From Candidatus Gastranaerophilales bacterium (lineage in GTDB: Bacteria; Cyanobacteriota; Vampirovibrionia; Gastranaerophilales; Gastranaerophilaceae): 21,048 nt of DNA. Position numbers and translations under genes: made by a program. Where the stretch lies: contig CANQLK010000012.1 of the NCBI GenBank assembly GCA_947624665.1, positions 1-21,048 on the forward strand, written 5' to 3'. This document shows positions 1 through 6,747 of this stretch, piece by piece (the stretch's first letter is position 1; the number at the start of each line of letters is the position of its first letter). A model generated the notes under the pieces. That model was not told where the DNA came from. It saw nothing but the letters and a program-made list of their open reading frames with translations, and did no database searches.

Positions 1-2
1 AG

Positions 3-77
3 TATTACGAACTAATTTACGCAGGACTTGAAAATATAATAAGAGGTGATAAAGATGAAAAAGACAAAAATGTTTAA
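3..77 (+). CDS. C-terminal end of an upstream element gene (partial)
   Basis: An open frame enters from the left edge and ends at TAA 75-77. It gives 24 residues beginning YYELIYAGLENII and ending DEKDKNV. It overlaps the start of the next gene by 23 bp. The short hydrophobic stretch followed by a charged tail looks like a protein C-terminus, and overlap with the following gene is common in this element. The fragment is too short to identify, and a chance open frame cannot be excluded. Confidence 0.35.
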   Translation, partial: YYELIYAGLENIIRGDKDEKDKNV

Positions 78-315
78 CTTTTCGGTAAATGAAATATCCG
101 GCAGAACATTTGAACTGCCGTATGATGCAGCAATAGAGATTATAAAAACAAATTATCCTAATGAAGATAATATTGACCTTGATAATCTTAAAGAATATGA
201 GATTGCAAGGTTATTATGGAATTTTTGTTTTGATGATATTTCAAAACACGAATTAGATAACGATAGTTTTGAATCAACTATTGACGAAACAAAAATATAT
301 GAAACTACAAGATAG
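55..315 (+). CDS. Hypothetical acidic 86-aa element protein
   Basis: The chosen start is ATG 55 because AAGAGGTG at 41-48 is well placed as a ribosome binding site. An in-frame GTG at 46 lies inside that site and is less likely. The product is small and acidic, with a predicted helical middle part (residues rich in D, E, N, L and I) and no signal peptide or membrane segment. I do not recognise the family. It converges on the repressor gene, and the two stop regions overlap by 11 bp, so there is no room for a terminator between them. By position, left of the repressor, it could be a lysogeny-region accessory gene, but nothing in the sequence gives its role. Confidence 0.6.
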   Translation: MKKTKMFNFSVNEISGRTFELPYDAAIEIIKTNYPNEDNIDLDNLKEYEIARLLWNFCFDDISKHELDNDSFESTIDETKIYETTR

Positions 316-1018
316 GTCGCATAAAACCAACAACACGACCTACAATATTAAATTGGCAGGTAAAATCAATTATAAACGGATCAAATAGAGGATTTGAAGA
401 TATTGCTTTTATTCCCTTACCGATTTTTTGTAATCGTTTGCACATCGGCTGACCGTCATAGTTAAAAGCATAAACAACACCGTCAATAATATCTGTTTGT
501 GATGTATCAACCAAAAGGGCATCGCCGGATTTTATTTCCGGTGACATACTATCGCCTTGTGCATAAACAACTTCGGTACTCGATACACTTGCCCCATATT
601 CTCTTAATGTTTGGTGAGGAACACGGCATTTTCCTGTTACATTGTCATTATAAACAACAGTACCATAGCCACAACTTAATCCAACATTACCACGAACATT
701 GAGTTCAGCAAAATCGCTATTATCAGATGATTTTACTTCCTTTATTTCATTTCTACTTTTGATAGGATTTACGGTTTGAGATAATTCCTTATAAAACGAA
801 TTATCTGATAAATCTTCACTTAAAAGATATTTTAATAATAATTTGGCTTCATCAAATGATAAACTTCCGTTATTTGATATTCTTCCGCCAAGATTTTGTT
901 TGTTTGTTTCAATAATAACCGCAAATTCGGTTTTGGTAAATTTTTCTTTTAATGTTTTTACCGCATTATAAGCATCTTCTAATTTAATATCCGTAAGTTC
1001 TGTCTTTTTTTTAGCCAT
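305..1018 (-). CDS. LexA/CI-like phage repressor, S24 peptidase
   Basis: This 237-aa protein has a C-terminal S24 (LexA/UmuD) autoprotease domain. The catalytic serine lies in GDSM (S157) and the general-base lysine is K194 in MCKRL. Their 37-residue spacing is the same as in LexA and UmuD. A Cys-Gly pair at 116-117 (LSCGYG) is the probable self-cleavage site, as in UmuD. The first 70 residues are a weak helix-turn-helix candidate around residues 28-65. The gene is transcribed leftward and divergently from the replication operon, with many GTAAAA/TTTTAC half-sites between them. The expected role is to keep that operon silent in the lysogen and to be inactivated by RecA-dependent cleavage after DNA damage. 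DNA recognition and SOS inducibility are inferred from the family. Confidence 0.9.
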   Translation of the reverse strand: MAKKKTELTDIKLEDAYNAVKTLKEKFTKTEFAVIIETNKQNLGGRISNNGSLSFDEAKLLLKYLLSEDLSDNSFYKELSQTVNPIKSRNEIKEVKSSDNSDFAELNVRGNVGLSCGYGTVVYNDNVTGKCRVPHQTLREYGASVSSTEVVYAQGDSMSPEIKSGDALLVDTSQTDIIDGVVYAFNYDGQPMCKRLQKIGKGIKAISSNPLFDPFIIDFTCQFNIVGRVVGFMRPIL

Positions 1019-1062
1019 ATAATTATCCTCAAAGTATCGGTAAAATAAGATTATGTTACTTT

Positions 1063-1088
1063 GTAAAATATTATATAAAATATTTTAC
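1063..1088. promoter_or_regulatory. Operator-like perfect inverted repeat
   Basis: GTAAAATATT and AATATTTTAC form perfect 10-bp arms separated by 6 bp. The repeat covers the -10 box of the leftward repressor promoter. The same half-site recurs at 1040-1047 and 1101-1110. It is the best single candidate for autoregulation by the repressor. Confidence 0.6.
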
Positions 1089-1098
1089 TTTTTGTTGA
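1070..1098 (-). promoter_or_regulatory. Predicted promoter of the repressor
   Basis: On the minus strand there is a perfect TATAAT (plus-strand 1070-1075) with a 4-of-6 -35 box TCAACA (plus-strand 1093-1098) and a 17-bp spacer. It overlaps the inverted repeat at 1063-1088 and the -35 box of the rightward promoter, so a repressor bound here could control both directions. Confidence 0.5.
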
Positions 1099-1123
1099 CT
1101 AATATTTTACTTTCTTCCATAAT
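1095..1123 (+). promoter_or_regulatory. Predicted rightward early promoter
   Basis: TTGACT (1095-1100) and CATAAT (1118-1123) are separated by 17 bp, and a TTTTAC half-site (1105-1110) lies inside the spacer. Transcription would start near 1130, leaving a leader of about 210 nt before the exonuclease gene. The overlap with a repressor half-site fits an operon that is off in the lysogen. Confidence 0.6.
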
Positions 1124-1187
1124 TAAAACATAGATTTATACATGTTGTAATAAGAGAGAAAGACAAAATACTGCAACATTTGGTCTA

Positions 1188-1210
1188 ACAATCTTTACAT
1201 AAAAGATTGT
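1188..1210 (+). repeat. Perfect 9-bp inverted repeat in the operon leader
   Basis: ACAATCTTT and AAAGATTGT are separated by ACATA. In RNA this would form a hairpin in the leader, with no T-run after it, so it is not a simple terminator. As DNA it could be a binding site for a second regulator. No coding sequence is visible in 1130-1342. Confidence 0.5.
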
Positions 1211-1237
1211 AAAACATATAAAACTTAAAATCAAGTC

Positions 1238-1279
1238 TATTTTACTAAATTGTAAAAATATTTTACTAAATTTGTAAAA
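1238..1279. promoter_or_regulatory. Two tandem palindromic operators near the exonuclease gene
   Basis: TTTTAC-TAAATT-GTAAAA (1240-1257) and TTTTAC-TAAATTT-GTAAAA (1261-1279) are near-identical dyads. They use the same half-site as the promoter-proximal repeats but in the opposite arrangement (TTTTAC first). Together with single copies at 1040, 1063, 1083, 1105, 1209 and 1284 they make a dense array. The binding protein is inferred to be the neighbouring repressor. Confidence 0.55.
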
Positions 1280-1342
1280 GGGCTTTACTTTTAAGTGCTT
1301 ATTTATAGTGCAAAGAATTATAGAAAAAAGAAAGGAGCAAAT

Positions 1343-2236
1343 ATGTTCACAGTTGAAGAAAGAAGAAAGTACATTGGCGGTAGCGATATTGCCGTTGTTA
1401 TGGGAATGAGCCGTTGGAAAACTCCTCTGAAACTATGGCTTGAAAAGACAGGACAAGCAGAGCCGGATGATCTATCGCAAGTTGAAGCAGTGCAATTAGG
1501 TTCTGAACTTGAAGAATTTGTTGCACAAAAATTTGCCAAAGAATCGGGAAAACAAGTCCGCAAGCAAAGTAAGATGTATGTGCATAAGGACTATCCTTTT
1601 ATGGTGGCACATATTGACAGACTTATAACGGGAACTGATGAAATCCTTGAATGTAAAACCTGCGGAAGTCACAAAAGAGAAGAATGGGAAGGTGACGGTA
1701 TTCCAAGAGAATATATCTTGCAAGTTATTTGGTATTTAGGCATTACAGGGAAGAAAAAAGCCTACATTGCAGTTCTTATTGGCGGACAATCTTTTAAATA
1801 TAAAACGATTGAATTTGATAAAGAACTCTTTGATGTAATGGTTGATATGGCAAAAGATTTTTGGCACGCAGTTGAAACGAAAACACCGCCTGCCGTATCT
1901 GCAAGTGATAATCCTGTAATTGTTCAAATGTTCCCCGAACCGGATGCAGAAATTATTGAAAATCAAGATATTGAGGAAAATATCGCAAAACTTCAAAAAG
2001 TAAAAGACGATATTTCGGTTCTCAATGATGAAAAAGAAATGTTAGAAGCCGAAATTAAAAGTGCAATCGGCGAACATCTTGGTGTATCAACAGAGAATTT
2101 CAAAGTTACTTGGCCAAAATATCAACAAACCAAAGTTAATACAGAAAGGCTGAAAGCAGACGGTCTGTATGAAAAATATGCGGACAAATCTTCATATCGA
2201 AGATTGAATATATCAGAAAAGAAAAAGGTAGCATAA
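1343..2236 (+). CDS. YqaJ-type phage exonuclease (lambda-exonuclease-like)
   Basis: This 297-aa protein starts at ATG 1343, five bases after AAAGGAG (1331-1337). An upstream in-frame GTG at 1295 has no ribosome binding site. The N-terminus carries the YqaJ signature IGGSDIAVVMGMSRW (residues 11-25). The PD-(D/E)XK nuclease core follows: D92 in AHIDR, the E103-C-K105 triad residues in ILECKT, and Q127 in YILQVIWYLG. A charged, probably coiled region around residues 220-250 precedes the C-terminus. It is expected to resect linear double-stranded DNA 5'->3' and hand single strands to the RecT protein encoded two genes downstream. It is the first gene of the element's recombination/replication operon. 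Confidence 0.9.
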   Translation: MFTVEERRKYIGGSDIAVVMGMSRWKTPLKLWLEKTGQAEPDDLSQVEAVQLGSELEEFVAQKFAKESGKQVRKQSKMYVHKDYPFMVAHIDRLITGTDEILECKTCGSHKREEWEGDGIPREYILQVIWYLGITGKKKAYIAVLIGGQSFKYKTIEFDKELFDVMVDMAKDFWHAVETKTPPAVSASDNPVIVQMFPEPDAEIIENQDIEENIAKLQKVKDDISVLNDEKEMLEAEIKSAIGEHLGVSTENFKVTWPKYQQTKVNTERLKADGLYEKYADKSSYRRLNISEKKKVA

Positions 2237-2247
2237 GGAGTAAAACA

Positions 2248-2475
2248 ATGCAAAAAACGAAAAAACAAAGCCAAGACAACATTATTTTGGCACATCTACA
2301 AAAAGGTAAAACTATTTCTACTATGGAAGCATTTAAGTTGTTTGGAATAGTTGATTTACAAAGTGTTATCAGAAATATCCGTAAAACTACGGATGTTCAA
2401 GATAAATGGGTAAAAGGCATAAATCAATATGGCGAACCTACAAGATATAAACAATATTTTTTGGGGGCGGCATAA
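2248..2475 (+). CDS. Small winged-helix DNA-binding protein (HTH_39-like), copy 1
   Basis: This 75-aa protein starts at ATG 2248 behind TAAGGAG. Residues 9-45 read as a helix-turn-helix: a first helix in NIILAHLQKG, the turn around TISTMEAFKLFG and a recognition helix in LQSVIRNIRK. The C-terminal part with YGEPTRYKQYF could be the wing. The pattern resembles the phage HTH_39 family, a family recalled from memory. It is clearly paralogous to the protein at 5076-5381. In the operon it sits directly between the exonuclease and the 54-aa Cys-rich gene. It may be a regulator or a DNA-binding helper of the replication module; no function is shown by the sequence. Confidence 0.72.
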   Translation: MQKTKKQSQDNIILAHLQKGKTISTMEAFKLFGIVDLQSVIRNIRKTTDVQDKWVKGINQYGEPTRYKQYFLGAA

Positions 2476-2640
2476 ATGGAAGAAGATTTTGAAACAGATT
2501 ATATGTATGAATTTTTAGATAACATTTTCAAATTTCCCTGTGATAACTGCAATGACAGAGTAGAGTGTAATTTTGAAGATAGGTCTAAATGTTGTGAAAA
2601 ACGAATAGGTACAATGCTTAAAGCAGAAAGGATTGCATAA
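2476..2640 (+). CDS. 54-aa cysteine-rich small protein
   Basis: ATG 2476 follows the previous stop codon immediately, behind a GGGGGCGG ribosome binding site (2463-2470). Its TAA at 2638-2640 overlaps the RecT ATG as TAATG. This tight coupling on both sides is strong evidence that it is real, although it is very short. The product is acidic at the N-terminus, and five cysteines lie at residues 22, 25, 31, 39 and 40 (CDNC, then C, then CC), which suggests metal binding by a small zinc-knuckle-like fold. I do not recognise the family. Its place between exonuclease and RecT suggests an accessory role in recombination or translational coupling of recT; that is inference. Confidence 0.7.
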   Translation: MEEDFETDYMYEFLDNIFKFPCDNCNDRVECNFEDRSKCCEKRIGTMLKAERIA

Positions 2641-3488
2641 TGGCAACACAATTAGCAGAAATTAAACAACAGGCTTTAGTTAAGAAACAGAAAGCCAAAA
2701 CAATACCGGAGCTTATCAAATTAAGTTTAAATGAATTAGGTAAAGCACTTCCGGCACATCTTAACGCAGAAAGATTAGGAAGAATCGCACTTACGACAAT
2801 GAGGTTAAATCCTGCATTAGCAGAATGTACACCCGAAAGTTTTTTAGGTGCATTATTTCAATCAGCACAATTAGGGCTTGAACCAAATGTTGAAGGACAG
2901 GCATATTTAATTCCTTATACTAATTCAAAAAAGATTGGTAACGATTGGATTAAAGTCAAAGAGGTGCAATTTCAAATAGGCTATAAAGGCTATATTGAAC
3001 TGTTTTACCGTCACGAACTATCTTGCACTTTGGATATGCACAGAGTTTTCTCAAATGACGAATTTGATTATTCATACGGTACAGATTCTTTCTTGAAACA
3101 TAAACCCTGCCAAGAGGGGGAAAGAGGGGAAGTTATCGGATATTATGCCGTAGCTAAATTAAGAAACGGCTCAATTTTCAAATATATGACAAAATCTGAA
3201 TGTATGGAACACGGAAAAACGCACTCCAAATCATTCGATAAAGTTAAAAAAGAATTTGATAAAAATTCGCCTTGGAGTAAAGAACCTGATGCAATGTGCA
3301 AAAAGACAGTTTTAATACAACTTATGAAATTACTTCCGAAATCTGTTGAAATTCAAAAGGCACTTGCTATGGATAATACAACCAAATCCAAAGTAAATAT
3401 TGATATGTTCAATATTAAGGATGAAACGAATTGGGATGATGAAGATATTACGGTAATAGAAACAGAAAGGAGTGAAAATAATGAATAG
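2640..3488 (+). CDS. recT: RecT-family single-strand annealing protein
   Basis: This 282-aa protein has the RecT core. GALFQSAQLGLEP (residues 70-82) is followed by the GQAYLIPY segment (86-93), FQIGYKGYIELFYR (111-124) and the W/K-rich SPWSKEPDAMCKKT motif near residues 210-225. The C-terminus is strongly acidic. RecT proteins bind single strands and anneal complementary DNA, working with a partner exonuclease; here that partner is the YqaJ protein in the same operon. The start ATG overlaps the stop of the 54-aa gene, and the ssb start lies inside its last codons, so the three are translationally linked. Length is typical of the family. Confidence 0.93.
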   Translation: MATQLAEIKQQALVKKQKAKTIPELIKLSLNELGKALPAHLNAERLGRIALTTMRLNPALAECTPESFLGALFQSAQLGLEPNVEGQAYLIPYTNSKKIGNDWIKVKEVQFQIGYKGYIELFYRHELSCTLDMHRVFSNDEFDYSYGTDSFLKHKPCQEGERGEVIGYYAVAKLRNGSIFKYMTKSECMEHGKTHSKSFDKVKKEFDKNSPWSKEPDAMCKKTVLIQLMKLLPKSVEIQKALAMDNTTKSKVNIDMFNIKDETNWDDEDITVIETERSENNE

Positions 3489-3840
3489 TTTTGAATTACT
3501 TGGCAGAATAAATTGGCTTGATATTAAATATACCGATTCCGGTACTTGTTTTACAAAGATAATGTTAGCTAAGAAAAAGCCGAAAACAGATGAATATGAG
3601 AGTTTCCCTGTCATATTCTTTAATACAAAAAATGATAATACCGCAGAAAGATTAGCGGAATATTGCAAAGTTGGTGATTACATACGAATAAAAGGACAAC
3701 TTGGTATTAACCGCTATGCTCCCAAAAATGCCGACAAAGTACAAGAAAAGGTTGCACTTACTGGTTGGTCTTTTGTTCCGGTTGAATGGGATAGTGAACA
3801 AAACAAATATATAGATAAGGAAATACCACAAGCAGCATAA
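3481..3840 (+). CDS. ssb: Phage single-stranded DNA-binding protein (SSB)
   Basis: ATG 3481 is chosen because AAAGGAG (3466-3472) precedes it by 8 bases. An in-frame GTG at 3472 lies inside that site. The 119-aa product reads as one OB fold: N-terminal MNSFELLGRIN, a central strand-rich part with ESFPVIFFN, and GDYIRIKGQL followed by the basic NRYAP loop. It lacks the long linker and the acidic DDIPF-like tip of host SSB, ending instead in EIPQAA. The gene begins within the end of recT. It should protect single strands produced by the exonuclease and during replication. Confidence 0.85.
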   Translation: MNSFELLGRINWLDIKYTDSGTCFTKIMLAKKKPKTDEYESFPVIFFNTKNDNTAERLAEYCKVGDYIRIKGQLGINRYAPKNADKVQEKVALTGWSFVPVEWDSEQNKYIDKEIPQAA

Positions 3841-3873
3841 GTAAATATTTTTGGGGAGATTAGGGCAATTATA

Positions 3874-5079
3874 ATGCGGTTATTACAAGAGTACGAACAG
3901 GAGATAACAGTAATGCTGATTGCATCACAAAGAACGATGCAAAAAACATTACTGTCTGTTCTGTCCTCAAAAATGTTTACAAACCGCTTATTTTCAAAAG
4001 TTTTTGATATTTGTGAACATTACTTAAACGCAAATAAAGAAATAAATGTTTATTCTATATCTGAACTTTTATCCCCTGATGAAGCAGTAAATATCCGCTT
4101 TCTTCAAGATAGTTTTATCACTAATGTAAATTATCGTTTTTATGTTGATAAAATCCACGAAGCATATTTTTCAAGGTTAATTGAAAGTGCAACAACACAA
4201 AAAGATTTAGATTTTATAAGAGATGAACAAGAAAAATATGTTGATACTTCTCAATTATTGTCTATTGCACATAATTCAGAAGAACTTTTAAAAACAGAAT
4301 ATGAAAATCAAAAAATTATCACAACAGGTTATCCCGAAATAGATAAAAAACTCGGTTGTATGCAAGGGGGTGATTTCATTATATTAGCCGGTGCAACAGG
4401 AATGGGAAAAACCTGTATGATGATAAATTTAGTTGCAGCAATAGCAAATCTTGGCTTTAAAGTTGATGTATTTAGTTTAGAAATGTCATTAAAGCAACTG
4501 CAAAACCGTCTTATCTGCTCTCAAACAAGAGTAGATGCTTCAAAATTCAGAACACGGTCTTTTGCTGACTATGAAATAAGAGTATATGAAAAATACATCA
4601 AAGAAAAACTACCAAATCTGCCTATAAAGATTTGTTCAGAGTACAACATAACCGTTGATAGAATCAGAGATATGGCTAAAAAGTCCGATAGCGACATAGT
4701 ATTTATTGATTATTTAGGTCTAATCAACGGTGGAAATAATAAATCTACTTATGACAGAATAAGCGATATTTCAAGAGAATTGAAATTAACTGCTATGGAA
4801 GTTAATAAGCCATTTTTTGTTTTACATCAACTAAATCGTGCTTATGCAGATAGACAAGACAAAACACCGAGATTGTCCGATTTAAGAGATTCCGGCAAAA
4901 TTGAACAAGATGCCGATGCGGTCTGTTTTGTCCATAGACCTGCTTATTATGAACCAAACAAATGTAGTGAATGGGATTTACAGTTCTTGATTGCGAAATC
5001 AAGGCACACAGGTGGCAATACAAAAGTCAACCTGTTTTATGATGCGAAAACTCAAACTGTAAAGGAAAAATCACTATGA
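3874..5079 (+). CDS. dnaB: DnaB-type replicative helicase
   Basis: This 401-aa protein is slightly shorter than host DnaB. Residues 1-105 match the helical N-terminal domain. The RecA-like motor follows, with Walker A GATGMGKT (173-180), the catalytic glutamate in SLEMS (E203), Walker B DIVFIDYL (274-281), the HQLNR motif (318-322), the DLRDSGKIEQDAD block (336-348) and the arginine-finger region AKSRHTGG (374-381). No DnaC/DnaI-type loader is visible in the window, so loading would rely on a host factor or on a gene to the left. A ribosome binding site AGGG at 3862-3865 precedes the ATG. The stop codon overlaps the next gene's ATG as ATGA. Confidence 0.92.
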   Translation: MRLLQEYEQEITVMLIASQRTMQKTLLSVLSSKMFTNRLFSKVFDICEHYLNANKEINVYSISELLSPDEAVNIRFLQDSFITNVNYRFYVDKIHEAYFSRLIESATTQKDLDFIRDEQEKYVDTSQLLSIAHNSEELLKTEYENQKIITTGYPEIDKKLGCMQGGDFIILAGATGMGKTCMMINLVAAIANLGFKVDVFSLEMSLKQLQNRLICSQTRVDASKFRTRSFADYEIRVYEKYIKEKLPNLPIKICSEYNITVDRIRDMAKKSDSDIVFIDYLGLINGGNNKSTYDRISDISRELKLTAMEVNKPFFVLHQLNRAYADRQDKTPRLSDLRDSGKIEQDADAVCFVHRPAYYEPNKCSEWDLQFLIAKSRHTGGNTKVNLFYDAKTQTVKEKSL

Positions 5080-5381
5080 TAGGAAACATTTATTCAAATA
5101 TCAAAATGTCCCAAGAGGACAGAATATTGTTACATCTGATAAATAACGGAAAAATCAGCAATAAAGAATGTAATGAAATATATGGTTTCAGACATTTACC
5201 AAGCGTTATCCGTTATTTAAGAAAAAGAAATATAAAAATAACAAGCGAACCAAGAAACGGTAAAAATCGCTTTGGTGGTAATGTCTATTGGGTTGATTAC
5301 ACATTAGCTCCAATGAGAGAACAGCCACATCAGGTTCAAAAGATGATACAAAATTTTAAATTACAATACGGTGCAAAATAA
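5076..5381 (+). CDS. Small winged-helix DNA-binding protein (HTH_39-like), copy 2
   Basis: This 101-aa protein overlaps the helicase stop by four bases and has AAAGGA at 5061-5066 as ribosome binding site. Residues 12-50 align with the protein at 2248-2475: same-spaced IL.HL, a turn ending in YGF against FGI, and SVIR.LRK against SVIR.IRK. The C-terminal part with RFGGNVYWVDY could be the wing. Two diverged copies bracketing recT-ssb-dnaB suggest an old duplication. Functions such as origin binding, helicase recruitment or regulation are possible but not shown. Confidence 0.72.
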   Translation: MIGNIYSNIKMSQEDRILLHLINNGKISNKECNEIYGFRHLPSVIRYLRKRNIKITSEPRNGKNRFGGNVYWVDYTLAPMREQPHQVQKMIQNFKLQYGAK

Positions 5382-5393
5382 GGGGTTAAAAAT

Positions 5394-5609
5394 ATGGAAA
5401 AAAGCGGACTTTGGACAAAAAGAAAGACCGCAGACTTCTTGTTTGCGGATATGATTGACGATCCTAAAAAAAGATTAGTCAAGTTAAATAATTGGATTTC
5501 AAGAAAAATAATACCCAAGAAAGTAATGGACAAAATGGGTAAAGAAATACTGTTCTTTGAGGATTTATTAAAGGAATGGCTCGAAGAACGCAAAAGAAAG
5601 GCGGCTTAA
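5394..5609 (+). CDS. Excisionase-like MerR-type HTH protein
   Basis: This 71-aa basic protein ends one base before the integrase ATG. The sequence fits the small winged-helix excisionase (Xis/AlpA-like, HTH_17) pattern: an N-terminal helix with RKTADFLF, then the recognition segment LVKLNNWISRKIIP, then a strand GKEILFF and the C-terminal helix DLLKEWLEERK. Recombination directionality factors of this type are often encoded directly upstream of a tyrosine integrase gene and bend DNA at the attachment site to favour excision. Position and pattern together make this the likely excisionase; similarity at the family level is weak, so a plain regulator remains possible. Confidence 0.65.
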   Translation: MEKSGLWTKRKTADFLFADMIDDPKKRLVKLNNWISRKIIPKKVMDKMGKEILFFEDLLKEWLEERKRKAA

Positions 5610-5610
5610 A

Positions 5611-6663
5611 ATGAGTGTATTTAAAAAGGGTAATAACAAATGGTATTACCGATTTCAACTTAATGGGAAAGAATATTACAGGGCTTGTAAAGGTGCGGTC
5701 GATCAAAAGACCGCCCTTCAGTATGAAGCCATTGTAAAGGCAGAAATAATGAAAGGTAATTTGGGAATTTTAGATAATAAACCAAAACCGACCTTAAAAT
5801 ATGCAATTAAATTATATTTAGAATATTCAGAAGTAAATAAGAAAACATATAAAAGTGATGTGGTAAGTACACAGACATTTTTAGAATATTTTGGAAATGT
5901 CAATTTAGAAGATATTACACCTGCTAAAATTGAAGATTTTAAAAAAGATGTAAAAAAAGATAGAGGGAACAAAAACGCTACTATCAACAGACACCTTCAA
6001 GCATTAAGCAAGATGTTAAATATAGCTGTTGCAAATGACCTTTTAACAAAGAACCCTATGTGGTCTGTAAAAAAATTAAAAGAAAACAATTATAAAACAC
6101 GAGTATTAACTCTTGATGAAGAAAAAAGATTATTTGCCGAAATAGAAAGAGGATATGATGTAGTTGGCAGAGAACGAAAACCCAAAACAATATATCCTTA
6201 TATTCATCTTAAACCATTAATAATTTGTGCATTACAAACAGGTATGCGTAGAGGGGAAATATTTAATCTTAAATGGTCTAACATTGATTTTGAGTATAAT
6301 TTCATAGAACTACTTGAAACAAAATCCGGCAAATCTCGTAAAGTGCCTATTTCTTCAAAACTTATGAAAGTTTTAGAAGAAGTAAAAAACGATACAGAAT
6401 ATGTTTTTATCAATCCTTATACTAACATGCCGTATAACGATATTAAAAAATCTTTTCATTCTGTTTTGAAAAAAGCAGGAATAGAAGATTTTAGATTTCA
6501 CGATTTTAGACATACTGCGGCTACTCGTATGCTTGAAAAAGGTGCGGATATTAGAACCGTACAAGAAATATTAGGACATTCAAGTGTAGCAGTTACAGAA
6601 AGATATACCCATTCAAACGCACAAAACAAGAAAAGTGCCATTGAGCTATTATCCTCATTTTAA
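5611..6663 (+). CDS. int: Tyrosine recombinase / integrase of the element
   Basis: This 350-aa protein has the three parts of a phage integrase. Residues 1-50 form an arm-type DNA-binding domain (KWYYRFQLNGKEYYR), about 60-155 a core-binding helical domain, and 165-350 the catalytic domain. The catalytic residues are R213 in TGMRRGE, K238 in ETKSGK, H297 and R300 in FHDFRH, H323 in LGHSS and the nucleophile Y332 in ERYTH. All are present, so the enzyme looks active. AAAGG at 5597-5601 is the ribosome binding site. It is the last gene of the element's operon and faces the tRNA-Arg 3' end. No separate strong promoter is seen in front of it, so its expression probably depends on the repressor-controlled operon. 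Confidence 0.95.
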   Translation: MSVFKKGNNKWYYRFQLNGKEYYRACKGAVDQKTALQYEAIVKAEIMKGNLGILDNKPKPTLKYAIKLYLEYSEVNKKTYKSDVVSTQTFLEYFGNVNLEDITPAKIEDFKKDVKKDRGNKNATINRHLQALSKMLNIAVANDLLTKNPMWSVKKLKENNYKTRVLTLDEEKRLFAEIERGYDVVGRERKPKTIYPYIHLKPLIICALQTGMRRGEIFNLKWSNIDFEYNFIELLETKSGKSRKVPISSKLMKVLEEVKNDTEYVFINPYTNMPYNDIKKSFHSVLKKAGIEDFRFHDFRHTAATRMLEKGADIRTVQEILGHSSVAVTERYTHSNAQNKKSAIELLSSF

Positions 6664-6717
6664 TTTTTTTTGCACTTATTCGTTATCAAATATATTCCGA
6701 CATAATCAGTTGTAAGG

Positions 6718-6739
6718 GTCGGGAAAAAGTCGGGAAAAA
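6718..6739 (+). repeat. Tandem 11-bp direct repeat between integrase and tRNA
   Basis: GTCGGGAAAAA occurs twice without a gap (6718-6728 and 6729-6739), ending nine bases before the tRNA 3' end. Direct repeats at this place are often arm-type integrase binding sites; that role is inferred from position only. Confidence 0.55.
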
Positions 6740-6747
6740 TAAAAAAT

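Larger units (their letters stand above)
1..6747. mobile_element. Right part of an integrated temperate element (prophage-like)
   Basis: A continuous block of phage-type genes runs from the left edge to the 3' end of tRNA-Arg: self-cleaving repressor, YqaJ exonuclease, RecT, SSB, DnaB-type helicase, excisionase-like protein and tyrosine integrase. The integrase is the last gene and sits about 85 bp from the tRNA 3' end, the usual arrangement for an element integrated in a tRNA gene. No capsid, terminase, tail or lysis gene is visible, so the rest of the element must lie left of the window. Alternatively this is a satellite or non-phage integrative element with only the replication module. The right boundary is inferred from the tRNA, and the left boundary is not in the window. 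Confidence 0.82.

Noticed and set aside
499..702. A 67-aa plus-strand open frame
   Set aside because: It lies fully opposite the repressor gene, has no ribosome binding site and reads like antisense of the S24 domain.
1..6747. A new anti-phage defence system or CRISPR array inside the element
   Set aside because: Every recognisable gene belongs to standard recombination, replication, repression or integration functions; no regularly spaced repeats or defence-type domains were seen.
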